From contig JARNMJ010000003.1 in NCBI GenBank assembly GCA_029432795.1, forward strand, positions 104,028 to 168,027: DNA of 64,000 nt, written 5' to 3'. Below are positions 1 through 8,151 of this stretch, piece after piece; within the stretch, counting starts at the first letter, position 1, and each line of letters opens with the position of its first letter. Origin of the DNA: Pontiellaceae bacterium B12219 (GTDB lineage Bacteria; Verrucomicrobiota; Kiritimatiellia; Kiritimatiellales; Pontiellaceae). The notes beneath the pieces are model-generated. The model ran no database searches. It worked only from the letters and a program-made list of their open reading frames with translations, and was not told where the DNA came from. A program made the translations under genes and the position numbers.

Positions 1-207
1 TGCCGCAACATGAATGCCAATGGCTTCAATCGGATGGATGTGTTGCGCCGGATTCAGGCGGGTGAGAATCTGTTCCAATGCGTCGTCGATGCTTAATTCT
101 CCGCGGATGCCGGCAACGCATCCTTCTAAATCAGCGCCTCTTTTACGTGCCGGGAAAAACCCATAACACAGTGCGTTTGTTTCCTGCTTAAGTACTAACC
201 GGTTCAT
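1..207 (-). CDS. Partial CDS, possible second acetate kinase-like protein
   Basis: An open frame runs leftwards from an ATG at 205-207 to the window edge (69 codons, no stop). It overlaps the end of ackA by 20 bp and has a good ribosome binding site, AGGAG seven bases before the ATG. The visible peptide starts MNRLVLKQETNALCYGFF and reaches IEAIGIHVAA, where acetate kinases have their 'GHRVVHGG' strand. The spacing suggests a diverged ASKHA-fold kinase paralogue translationally coupled to ackA. The N-terminal phosphate-binding motif NxGSSSxK is not present, so it may be non-catalytic or something else. The family call is tentative; the existence of the gene is better supported. Confidence 0.5.
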   Translation of the reverse strand, partial: MNRLVLKQETNALCYGFFPARKRGADLEGCVAGIRGELSIDDALEQILTRLNPAQHIHPIEAIGIHVAA

Positions 208-1444
208 GGCCGAACTCCTTTTTCTGATCAATGGAGGCCGTTAACTCCGATTGAAGGGTTTGGTAAACCTGTCGTGCAATAGCCAGTTCTTCGTTCGTCT
301 GAATTACCAGAATGCGGATGTGGCTGTTGTCAGAGGCGACATCACGGGGTAACGGCATCTTTTCTCGATTTTTCACTTCATTCAGCTCCACTCCAAAACA
401 ACGTAATCCTCGGCAAACCTGTTCTCTGACTGCTGCAACCTGCTCACCGATGGTATCGGTAAAAATCAGCGCATCCGCTGTGCCGACCACCGCCAGGTAG
501 GCACCAAGATATTTTCGGATTCGCCAGATATAGGCGGATGCTGCATCACGAATTGCGGGGTCGTCGACAGAGGGATCCGTTGATTCTGCCAGAACATCCC
601 GGATATCTCCGGAAATACCGCTTAATCCCAGTACCCCGCTTTTGCGATTCAGCACCTGTTCGACAGCCGCTTCACCTCCCGATAAACTGGTCATCAGGCT
701 GAGAGTCAGGGCCGGATCGATATCTCCGCAGCGGGTACTCATAATCAAACCCTGCAGTGGGGAATAACCCATGGTGTTATCCATGCTGCGCCCGTTTTTT
801 ACTGCACATAGGCTGGCTCCGCCACTGCCAAGGTGGCAGCTGACTGCAGAAAGTTCAGCCGGCGGTTTTTTCATAATCCGGGCGGCTTCCTTAACAACAT
901 ACTGGTGGCTGGTTCCGTGAAATCCGTATTTACGCAATCCATATCGCTGACGGAGTTGTTTCGGGATCGCATAGGTATATGCTTCTTCGGGAATTGTTGC
1001 ATGAAATGCGGTGTCAAAAACCGCAATCTGCGGCAGTTCGGGATATTCCCGGCTACAGCTGTGAATTAAATTAAGAGTTGGCGGATTATGCAATGGAGCC
1101 AGCTTGTTCAGGCCTTCGAGCTGCTTGATAGTTGCTTTGTTCATGTGGGTTGGCTGTGTAAACAATGATCCGCCGTGCACTGCGCGATGTCCCAGGGCGT
1201 CCGGCTCCAGCCCCGCAATTTTCAATAGATGCATCACCTCTCGGAATGCCGTGCCGTGGTCGGGCATATCGACATAATACACCTGCTTTGCATGTCCCGA
1301 AACGGTGTGATAAATTCGGGGACGTTCAGCGGTTGAAGGACCGACCCGCTGCGCTTCTCCCGCCGCCAGTTCCTCTTCGGCCGGAAAAGCGATCAGTCGA
1401 TACTTCAGTGATGAACTTCCGCAATTAAAAACAAGTATATTCAT
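188..1444 (-). CDS. ackA: Acetate kinase
   Basis: Interconverts acetate plus ATP with acetyl phosphate in the cytoplasm. The 418-residue protein opens with MNILVFNCGSSSLKYRL, the classic N-terminal phosphate-binding signature, followed by GHRAVHGG (substrate arginine), FDTAFH (catalytic Asp), YGFHGTSH and STRCGDIDPA. Length is slightly above the usual 400. An in-frame upstream start at 1498 would add 18 residues with no family counterpart and would overlap the peptidase gene; the ATG at 1442-1444 has GGAG seven bases before it. The gene follows the M20 peptidase by 13 bp in the same operon. MSTRCGDID replaces the commoner MGTRSGDID, so propionate or another short acyl substrate is possible. 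Confidence 0.93.
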   Translation of the reverse strand: MNILVFNCGSSSLKYRLIAFPAEEELAAGEAQRVGPSTAERPRIYHTVSGHAKQVYYVDMPDHGTAFREVMHLLKIAGLEPDALGHRAVHGGSLFTQPTHMNKATIKQLEGLNKLAPLHNPPTLNLIHSCSREYPELPQIAVFDTAFHATIPEEAYTYAIPKQLRQRYGLRKYGFHGTSHQYVVKEAARIMKKPPAELSAVSCHLGSGGASLCAVKNGRSMDNTMGYSPLQGLIMSTRCGDIDPALTLSLMTSLSGGEAAVEQVLNRKSGVLGLSGISGDIRDVLAESTDPSVDDPAIRDAASAYIWRIRKYLGAYLAVVGTADALIFTDTIGEQVAAVREQVCRGLRCFGVELNEVKNREKMPLPRDVASDNSHIRILVIQTNEELAIARQVYQTLQSELTASIDQKKEFGHEPVST

Positions 1445-1457
1445 TCCTACGCTCCGG

Positions 1458-2675
1458 TTAGATTTCATCCGTGGTCCAGCCACATACCGGTATTCCAATC
1501 AAGGCGTGAACAATGGAGGCTGTTCCGTATACCGTTTCCCGAATATCAGAACAGGATACCCGTTCATCCAGTGCGTGCGCCTGATTTTCGTCTCCGGGGC
1601 CATAGCCGATGGTGGGGATTCCATATTCGTTGACCAGTACTGCTCCGGCGGTGCCCATGCCGAGACGGCCAAGTTCCCATTTTCCTGTACGCACTTCGCA
1701 GTTTGCCGCTGCCAATGCCTGCCGGGCCCGTTCGATCAGCCGATTGAATGGATCTGTTGTCCAGGCATTGGAAACGCGCCGAACGGTCACCGTTCGGCCG
1801 CTTTGGAGATTTTGCTGCTCTTCGTGCACTGCCACGGCTGTATGGATTCCGGGCAACCGGTTGACGGCGAGCTGAACATGCTGATCAATCTCATCCAGTA
1901 CAGCTACGGCTGATTTTCCTTCTGTCACGCGTTGTGCCATGTGCAGGGTTTGGCAGGAATGTCCGGCGCCGGAAGACTGAATCGGTTCGATCTCACGGAT
2001 TTCGGTCCAGGACGATTGATTGTTACCGGTTTGATAGCTGTCGGTAATCGATCGGGTTGCATCCTTCAGAAGTTCTGTTGCGGTTCCTTCAACCGCGATA
2101 TCAACCTCGATCCAGCCGTCGTGACCGTAATAGAGCCCCATTCCGGTTGGTTCTCCCAGAATCGCATAGGTCGGCATGAGCCGGAGTGCGGGCAAGGTGT
2201 GTTCCAGCAAACCGCGAATTCCGATGCTTGCCCCGTTTTCCTCGGCAACAGTGGCGGCAACAACCAGATTACCGCGCAAGGGCAAAAGACTTCTTTGTAA
2301 CAGTGCCCCTGTGTAAACCTGGGCAGCAAGACCGCCTTTACAGTCAGCGGCGCCTTCGCCGTGCAGATAACCGTTTTCCAGTTTCCCATCATACGGAGGG
2401 GTCTTCCAGTTTTCTTCTCTGGAGGGATTCACGGTATCCATGTGGCTGTTCAGCAGAACGGTCGGAGCTGACTCTTGTCCAAAGAGGATGCCGATCACAT
2501 TGCCGTAATCATCCCGCGTGACCTGATCGTATCCGATTCGTTGCATTTCCTGTTCAATGCAGTCCGCAATATACGTTTCGTTCAGGCTGTTGCTCGGTGT
2601 TTGAATTAATCGCTGGGCAAAATCGATTTCCTGTTTATAGAGTCCGCTGTTTTTTCCTTTAAGGATCGCATGCAT
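1458..2675 (-). CDS. M20 family metallopeptidase (ArgE/DapE/YgeY-like deacylase)
   Basis: Zinc-dependent amidohydrolase or exopeptidase of 405 residues. Visible M20 motifs are NSHMDTV (first metal His and the Asp), GEGAADCKGG (bridging Asp), VAEENG (general-base Glu pair), GEPTG, and a C-terminal GDENQAHALDE metal His. The family deacylates N-acyl amino acids or cleaves dipeptides; the substrate cannot be read from sequence. AGGAGA precedes the ATG. It is first in the operon with ackA, downstream of a strong -24/-12 promoter match and divergent from a sigma-54 activator, suggesting a catabolic unit that releases an acyl group or amino acid and harvests ATP through acetyl phosphate (inference). 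Confidence 0.88.
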   Translation of the reverse strand: MHAILKGKNSGLYKQEIDFAQRLIQTPSNSLNETYIADCIEQEMQRIGYDQVTRDDYGNVIGILFGQESAPTVLLNSHMDTVNPSREENWKTPPYDGKLENGYLHGEGAADCKGGLAAQVYTGALLQRSLLPLRGNLVVAATVAEENGASIGIRGLLEHTLPALRLMPTYAILGEPTGMGLYYGHDGWIEVDIAVEGTATELLKDATRSITDSYQTGNNQSSWTEIREIEPIQSSGAGHSCQTLHMAQRVTEGKSAVAVLDEIDQHVQLAVNRLPGIHTAVAVHEEQQNLQSGRTVTVRRVSNAWTTDPFNRLIERARQALAAANCEVRTGKWELGRLGMGTAGAVLVNEYGIPTIGYGPGDENQAHALDERVSCSDIRETVYGTASIVHALIGIPVCGWTTDEI

Positions 2676-2718
2676 GGTTTGTCTCCTATTCTGTTTAATT
2701 TTGTGACGACTCCATTAA

Positions 2719-2734
2719 TGCATATATCGAGCCA
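2719..2734 (-). promoter_or_regulatory. Sigma-54 (-24/-12) promoter of the M20-ackA operon
   Basis: On the minus strand the sequence is TGGCTCGATATATGCA. It matches the consensus TGGCACGNNNNTTGCA at all but two specified positions, with the invariant GG and GC ten bases apart. Transcription would start near 2707, about 30 bases before the peptidase ATG. Confidence 0.7.
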
Positions 2735-2811
2735 GCGATTCTTTGTCGGTGCATCCTTTTTGATGGGAGGTTGTTAGGTGGATTTATTGAATTGTACGAT
2801 TATGAAGTAAC

Positions 2812-2842
2812 ATTTCATTGTGAAATGAATGATTTCATTTCA
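2812..2842. promoter_or_regulatory. Repeated ATTTCA/TGAAAT half-sites, probable activator-binding region
   Basis: Four half-sites lie in 31 bp: ATTTCA 2812-2817, TGAAAT 2821-2826, ATTTCA 2832-2837 and ATTTCA 2837-2842, giving two overlapping inverted repeats with spacers of 3 and 5 bases. They sit about 80-120 bp upstream of the -24/-12 promoter, the usual distance for an enhancer-binding protein, and cover the presumed start codon of the activator gene, which would allow autoregulation. Confidence 0.5.
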
Positions 2843-4475
2843 ATATGCTTATATGAAAGCCAAGGAACTTCAATTGAACGAATTAATCTGTTTTTCCGAC
2901 GGATTAATCAGCCTGCAGGGAAGGCGTCTGATTCTGCATGATATCCGGGCGTTTGCTCATCTGCGCAAGGATCTGCTGAAAGGGGTCGGTTCGGTGCCGG
3001 CCCGGAAAATATTAACCCGTTTCGGCTATTTCCAAGGTCAGGAAGATGCCGCGGCCATGAAACGAATTTTCGATTGGGATAATTTGGAAGAATGGCTGCG
3101 GGCGGGGCCGGTTATGCAATCGTTACAGGGGCTTGCGAAGGTGACGGTGGATGCTTTTTCGCTGGATTCTGCAAAAAAACAGCTGAACATGAAAGTTTCA
3201 TGGCGAAATTCCAGCGAAGCCAACGAGCATCTCGCTGAGCATGATGCTGCGGAATCGCCGGTCTGCTGGACGCTGGCGGGTTATGCCAGTGGATACGCCT
3301 CCTTCTGTCTTGGAAAAGAGGTGGTATTTATCGAGGAAGACTGTCTTGCGACCGGCAATAAGCTGTGTACTGCGACAGGTCGGGATGTTGATTCGTGGGG
3401 GCGGGAGCTGGATGAGCATCGCACCTACTTTCGGGAAGTTGAAATTGGAGGGGAAATTCTCAAGTTATCTGAAGAGCTGAAACAGAAAGAACTGAAGCTG
3501 GCCCGGCAGAGCCGGAAAATGAACCTGCTGGAAGGAAAAAATCAGTCCGCATTTTTTGAAGTGCACAGTGCCGCATTCGAGCAAGTCATCAATTTGGCCA
3601 CGCGGGTGGCCCGTTATGATTCATCTGTCGTGATCACCGGTGAAAGCGGTGTCGGGAAAGAAATTCTGGCCCGGCATATTCACCGCAGTTCGAACCGTTC
3701 TGAAAATTCGTTTGTGGCGGTTAATTGCGCGGCATTGCCGGAGGCGCTTCTCAACAGCGAGCTGTTCGGGCACAAGGCCGGTTCCTTTACCGGAGCCCAG
3801 AATGATCGAATCGGTCTGTTTGAAGAGGCTGACGGCGGGACTATTTTTCTCGATGAGATCGGAGAAATACCGGTTGCGCTCCAGACCAAACTGTTGCGGG
3901 CGCTTCAGGAGCGGGAAGTCATCCGCGTCGGCGAAAATCGTCCGCGCAAGGTGGACGTCCGTATTCTGGCAGCAACCAACCGCAATCTGGCCCGGTCTGT
4001 TCAGGAAGGCACCTTCCGGGAGGACCTTTATTACCGGTTGCGGGTCATCGAAATTGAAATCCCGCCTTTGCGAAAACGTACGGAGGATATTCTTCCGCTG
4101 GCGCGATATTTTATGAACCGGTTTTCGGAGCGGTTCGGGAAGTCCAACTTGCATCTGGATGCAAAGTGTCTGAACTATTTATTGGCCTATCATTGGCCCG
4201 GTAATGTTCGGGAGCTCGAGAACGCGATGGAACGGGCGGTTGTGCTATGCAGTAAAAAAGCCATTCTGCCCGAACATCTTCCTCCGGGGATTCTGCACCC
4301 GAACATCGAAGCCGGTCCCGCTCCGTTTCGGCTGCAACGTTCGCTGGCCGAAGTGGAGTCCGAACATATTCAGCGGGTGCTGGAATGGGCCGGAGGCAAT
4401 AAATCCCGTACCGCGAAAATTCTCGGGATCAGTACTGCAACCCTCTGGCGAAAATTGAAAGCCATAACGCCATAA
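2829..4475 (+). CDS. Sigma-54-dependent activator, XylR/DmpR-type (XylR_N + V4R + AAA+ + Fis HTH)
   Basis: Enhancer-binding protein of 548 residues. Residues about 18-105 resemble the XylR N-terminal domain, and 110-190 a V4R small-molecule-binding domain ending in the typical DCLATGNKLC segment. A coiled linker (about 205-240) leads to the AAA+ domain: Walker A GESGVGKE 271-278, sigma-54-contacting loop GSFTGA 318-323 (usual GAFTGA with A to S), Walker B FLDEIG 340-345. A Fis-type helix-turn-helix occupies 505-545. XylR relatives sense aromatics, but the ligand is unknown here. The gene is divergent from the M20-ackA operon, its likely target. A TGA lies immediately upstream in frame, so the start is ATG 2829 or ATG 2853; neither has a clear ribosome binding site. 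Confidence 0.88.
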   Translation: MISFQYAYMKAKELQLNELICFSDGLISLQGRRLILHDIRAFAHLRKDLLKGVGSVPARKILTRFGYFQGQEDAAAMKRIFDWDNLEEWLRAGPVMQSLQGLAKVTVDAFSLDSAKKQLNMKVSWRNSSEANEHLAEHDAAESPVCWTLAGYASGYASFCLGKEVVFIEEDCLATGNKLCTATGRDVDSWGRELDEHRTYFREVEIGGEILKLSEELKQKELKLARQSRKMNLLEGKNQSAFFEVHSAAFEQVINLATRVARYDSSVVITGESGVGKEILARHIHRSSNRSENSFVAVNCAALPEALLNSELFGHKAGSFTGAQNDRIGLFEEADGGTIFLDEIGEIPVALQTKLLRALQEREVIRVGENRPRKVDVRILAATNRNLARSVQEGTFREDLYYRLRVIEIEIPPLRKRTEDILPLARYFMNRFSERFGKSNLHLDAKCLNYLLAYHWPGNVRELENAMERAVVLCSKKAILPEHLPPGILHPNIEAGPAPFRLQRSLAEVESEHIQRVLEWAGGNKSRTAKILGISTATLWRKLKAITP

Positions 4476-4515
4476 GGATCTGTCCCAATAGATCGGAGCT
4501 GTTGTTATGCACCTT

Positions 4516-4530
4516 TTCCATGGATTGGAA
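4516..4530. repeat. Palindrome copy with one mismatch
   Basis: TTCCAT-GGA-TTGGAA, intergenic, one side of the EF-G terminator. Confidence 0.65.
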
Positions 4531-4561
4531 AAAATACGGGCGGACCTGAAGGCCCGCCCGT
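4529..4561 (-). terminator. Rho-independent terminator of the EF-G-like gene
   Basis: An 8-bp GC stem, ACGGGCGG (4536-4543) with CCGCCCGT (4554-4561), is followed on the minus strand by TATTTTTT. It is flanked by two one-mismatch copies of the dispersed TTCCAA-N3-TTGGAA palindrome (4516-4530 and 4568-4582). Confidence 0.8.
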
Positions 4562-4567
4562 GGGGTG

Positions 4568-4582
4568 TTCCAGAGGTTGGAA
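4568..4582. repeat. Palindrome copy with one mismatch
   Basis: TTCCAG-AGG-TTGGAA, intergenic, other side of the EF-G terminator. Confidence 0.7.
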
Positions 4583-4607
4583 CGGTTATTTTTGTTTTCT
4601 CTCTTTT

Positions 4608-6641
4608 TTATTCCTCTTTTGCAAGCTTTGCCGCCTCGATGACTTTCGCGGCCATATGGGCCGGAACCGGTTCATAGCGGGAAAAGTCCATTTCGAAGGA
4701 TCCCTGTCCGCTGGTGATGGAACGCAGCTCGGAGCAGAATTTAAACATCTCCGCCTGAGGTACATCCGCCGTAATGACCTGAAGCCCGTCTTCGGGGCCC
4801 ATGCCGAGAATGCGCCCGCGCTTGGTATTGAGCAACCCTGAGATATCGCCCATGAATTGATCGGGTACGATGACTTTGACCGACATGATCGGTTCGAGGA
4901 GAACAGGATTGGATTTCTCGATGGCTTCGTGCAATGAGCGGGCACTGGCAATTTTGAAGGCGACTTCGGACGAGTCGACATCGTGATAAGAACCATCGTA
5001 AAGCTCGACATGCACATTGATGACTTCGGAACCGACGAGCGGGCCGTTGGTGAGGCCTTCTATAAATCCTTTTTCACAGGCCGGAACAAAGTTTCCGGGA
5101 ATGGAACCTCCGACCAATTTGTTAACAAACCACTCTTCTTCGGACGGATCTTTCGGGCGAATGCGAATGTAGGTTTCGCCGTATTGGCCACGACCGCCGG
5201 ATTGCTTTTTGTGTTTGTAGTGCCCTTCTCCGGAACCGGTGATGGTTTCTTTATAGGCAACCTTCGGGGTGTGATGGGTCATTTCGATGTTAGAACGGTT
5301 TTTAATGTGTTCCAGTGTGACGTCGAGATGCATATCGCCCATGCCCCAGAGTACGAGTTCGTGGGTTTCGGGATCGTGGACCAGTTTGGTGGAAGGGTCT
5401 TCGTCGGTTGCGCGGTGCAGGGCCTGACCGATCTTGTCGGCGTCGGCTTTGTTTTTCGGTTCAACTGCGTAGGCGGCAACAGGCGAGGGGAAGACGATCG
5501 GCTCAAACTTGATTTCGCTTCCGAGGGAGCACAGTGAATCATTGAGATAGGTATGCTTCAATTTGGTGAGAGCAACAATGTCGCCGGCTTTGGCTTCGGA
5601 GGCTTCGATGGTCTTTTTCCCATCCACATAAAGGATCGTGCTGATTTTTTCCTTCTGATTTTTGGTGGTGTTATAAATTTCCATGCCGGGCTTGAGTACG
5701 CCGCTGTAGATCCGGATAAAGGTGAGCTGGCCAATGAAGGCGTCGTTGTAGCAACGCCATACCTGGCCGGAAAAGGGCTGGTCCTCTTCTGCAGAGATCT
5801 GATTTCCTTCCGCGCAGCTCACGGGGTAGTCGTGCGGCGAGGGGAATAGGCGGCTGATGGAATCCATAGTTTCTTTTACGCCCATATCGGATTTAACGGA
5901 AGTGGCGAACACAGGAATGAGATGTGCATCGTGCACGGATTTACGCAAGCCTTCCGAAAATTCGTCGGCGGTGAGTTCCTGCCCTTCGAAATATTTTTCC
6001 ATAAGGGTGTCGTCGGTTTCGGCGGCGAGTTCGATCAGATGGTCTTTAATGGATTTAACGTGGTCTTTCAGATCGTCGGGAACCTGATCGGCCGGGGTGT
6101 TGAGAATATCGAGTGCTTTTCCGTCGGAGGTCGGAAGCACCATCGGAATGCAACGTCCATCCCCCCAGCGTTCTTTGATTTCCAATAGCGTGTTGTCAAA
6201 ATCGGTATCGTCTTTGTCGAGGCAGGTGATGGCAATGCCGCGGGGCAGGTTGCGCTTTTCTGCTGACTTCCATGCGCGCTGAGTGCCGACCTGAATGCCG
6301 GCGGAGGCGTCGACGGTGATGAGGGCGGCGTCGGTGATTTCCGCCGCGCAGATCTTCTGGCCGATAAAGTCGGCGAAGCCGGGGGTATCAATCATCACGA
6401 GACGGCGGATTTTTCGTGAAGCGGCCGTATAGACGCCGTCAAAGGGTTTGGCCCAAATGGTGATTCCGTGTGCTTTTTCTTCTTCAGTCCAATCTGCCAC
6501 ACTGGTGCCGTTTTCCGGAGAACCCATGCGATCAACCTGGCCGAGCTTAAACAGAATGCTGTCGATCAATGAGGTTTTCCCGCTACCAGTGTGGCCCATT
6601 AGGGCGAAGTTGCGGACATTATCAATGGGAATATTTTTCAT
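4608..6641 (-). CDS. Elongation factor G-like translational GTPase (EF-G type II)
   Basis: Ribosome-associated GTPase of 677 residues. G1 is GHTGSGKTS (16-23) instead of the AHIDAGKTT of canonical EF-G; G3 is DTPG (85-88). The beta-barrel domain, the EF-G domain IV (GGRGQYGETYIRIRPKD) and the C-terminal fold (GLLNTKRGRILGM) are all present. The G4 motif reads DKDD (142-145) instead of NKxD. The G1 type and overall sequence place it with the EF-G-like paralogues whose role is less certain than EF-G proper. The ATG at 6639-6641 is chosen because GAGAGGA precedes it and the alignment begins there; an upstream in-frame start (6698) lacks support. Monocistronic, with a strong terminator. Confidence 0.88.
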   Translation of the reverse strand: MKNIPIDNVRNFALMGHTGSGKTSLIDSILFKLGQVDRMGSPENGTSVADWTEEEKAHGITIWAKPFDGVYTAASRKIRRLVMIDTPGFADFIGQKICAAEITDAALITVDASAGIQVGTQRAWKSAEKRNLPRGIAITCLDKDDTDFDNTLLEIKERWGDGRCIPMVLPTSDGKALDILNTPADQVPDDLKDHVKSIKDHLIELAAETDDTLMEKYFEGQELTADEFSEGLRKSVHDAHLIPVFATSVKSDMGVKETMDSISRLFPSPHDYPVSCAEGNQISAEEDQPFSGQVWRCYNDAFIGQLTFIRIYSGVLKPGMEIYNTTKNQKEKISTILYVDGKKTIEASEAKAGDIVALTKLKHTYLNDSLCSLGSEIKFEPIVFPSPVAAYAVEPKNKADADKIGQALHRATDEDPSTKLVHDPETHELVLWGMGDMHLDVTLEHIKNRSNIEMTHHTPKVAYKETITGSGEGHYKHKKQSGGRGQYGETYIRIRPKDPSEEEWFVNKLVGGSIPGNFVPACEKGFIEGLTNGPLVGSEVINVHVELYDGSYHDVDSSEVAFKIASARSLHEAIEKSNPVLLEPIMSVKVIVPDQFMGDISGLLNTKRGRILGMGPEDGLQVITADVPQAEMFKFCSELRSITSGQGSFEMDFSRYEPVPAHMAAKVIEAAKLAKEE

Positions 6642-6879
6642 AGTTCCTCTCCGGTTTGTGTTGCTGAATCCCAGGTCCTTCTGGTGCACGCGCAGCATAC
6701 GAAGCGGGATGCTTCAAAAAATACCTGCCAGCGATAGGCTTTTCAATCCTTTTCCCGAACAACCCCGTTATTAATAGGTAAAAACCATTCGTCGCTTCGA
6801 AGGATTCGGTGGCATGGGAATCATTTTGCTCTAAATCGTTTTGCTATACGGAACCGGCTCATTCATGCTTTTCCGACCT

Positions 6880-8133
6880 ATGAAAAACAAAACATCCAGA
6901 TTAGAACTCATGGCGCCGGCCGGTTCCTATGCCTCGCTTTCCGCCGCTATTCGCGGCGGGGCCGACTCCATTTATTTCGGCGTCGATAAGCTTAATATGC
7001 GCTCACGCGCCGCCAGTCCGTTTTCGTTGAGTGATTTAAAACGTATTTCGCGTATCTGCCGCTGGTGCGGCGTGAAGTCGTATCTGGCGCTGAATGTGAT
7101 CGTCTATGATGACGAGCTCGAAATTATGCGCGAGGTCTGCGATGCCGCCAAAGCCGCCAATTTGAGTGCCATCATCGCCTCCGACATTTCCGCCATTGAA
7201 TATGCCCACACCATTGGCCTCGAAGTGCATATTTCGGTGCAGGCCAATGTTTCAAACCTTGGAGCGGTAAAATTCTATGCTCGGTACGCCGATGTTATGG
7301 TGCTGGCCCGCGAGTTGACGCTGGAGCAGATTTCGGCCATTGGAAATGCGATTAAGGAACAGGACATCCGCGGACCAAACGGAGAGTTGGTGAAAATTGA
7401 ACTGTTTGCCCACGGCGCGCTTTGTGTTGCGATTTCCGGCAAATGTTATATGAGCCTCGGGTGCTACAACAAATCGGCCAACCGGGGCTCCTGTTTCCAA
7501 AACTGTCGGCGCGCATATCGTCTGGTCGATGTGGAAACCGGCGACGAGCTGGAGGTGCAGAACCAATATATTATGTCGCCGAAAGATCTCTGCACCCTGC
7601 CGCACCTCGATAAATTGGCTGAAGCGGGAGTTTCGGTCTATAAACTCGAAGGGCGCGCCCGCACTGCCCAATATGTCAGCACCGTCACCAAAGCTTACCG
7701 TGCCGGACTCGACGCGGTGGAAGACGAAACCTTCAATCCCGAAAACTTCCAACCTTTGGAAGCCGGATTAGCGGAAGTGTTTAATCGCGGATTCTGGGAT
7801 GGCGGCTACTATTGCGGCGAAAAGATGGGCGAGTGGGCCGCCAGCGGTCATTCGCAGGCGACGGTAAAGCGCGTCGAGCTTGGGCACGTTACCAATTATT
7901 TTGCCAAAATCGGCGTTGTTGAATTCAAGCTCTGGCAAAAAGAACTGCTGCCCGGCAGTAAAATTCTGATTGAAGGTCCAACCACCGGAGCGGTCCAGTT
8001 GCAGCTGGATTCATTGCGCGTTGCCGGCAAACCCGCCGACAAAGCCGTTAAAAACGATATGGTCACCTTCGCCCTCCCCGAAAAAGTCCGACGCCAGGAT
8101 AAGGTGTTCCTGCTTCAGCCGGTGGAAAGTTAG
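6880..8133 (+). CDS. trhP: U32 family protein, TrhP (YegQ)-like, tRNA uridine hydroxylation
   Basis: A protein of about 417 residues starting ELMAPAGS with the U32 signature ELFAHGALCVAISGKCYMS and the following Cys-rich GCYNKSANRGSCFQNCRR. TrhP relatives take part in prephenate-dependent hydroxylation of uridine 34 in tRNA; older annotations call them peptidase U32. Length fits the TrhP group. The start is uncertain (ATG 6880, or 6865, or a distal one at 6841); none has a good ribosome binding site. A perfect TTCCAA-N3-TTGGAA palindrome at 7747-7761 lies inside the gene and is read as FQPLE. Confidence 0.82.
   Translation: MKNKTSRLELMAPAGSYASLSAAIRGGADSIYFGVDKLNMRSRAASPFSLSDLKRISRICRWCGVKSYLALNVIVYDDELEIMREVCDAAKAANLSAIIASDISAIEYAHTIGLEVHISVQANVSNLGAVKFYARYADVMVLARELTLEQISAIGNAIKEQDIRGPNGELVKIELFAHGALCVAISGKCYMSLGCYNKSANRGSCFQNCRRAYRLVDVETGDELEVQNQYIMSPKDLCTLPHLDKLAEAGVSVYKLEGRARTAQYVSTVTKAYRAGLDAVEDETFNPENFQPLEAGLAEVFNRGFWDGGYYCGEKMGEWAASGHSQATVKRVELGHVTNYFAKIGVVEFKLWQKELLPGSKILIEGPTTGAVQLQLDSLRVAGKPADKAVKNDMVTFALPEKVRRQDKVFLLQPVES
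7747..7761. repeat. TTCCAA-N3-TTGGAA, perfect, spacer CCT
   Basis: Inside trhP, in phase: FQPLE. Confidence 0.85.
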
Positions 8134-8151
8134 CGGGAGGCTTAGTTTCAT

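Noticed and set aside
1759..1773. GTCCAG-GCA-TTGGAA in the M20 gene as a copy of the dispersed palindrome
   Set aside because: Two mismatches; not counted.
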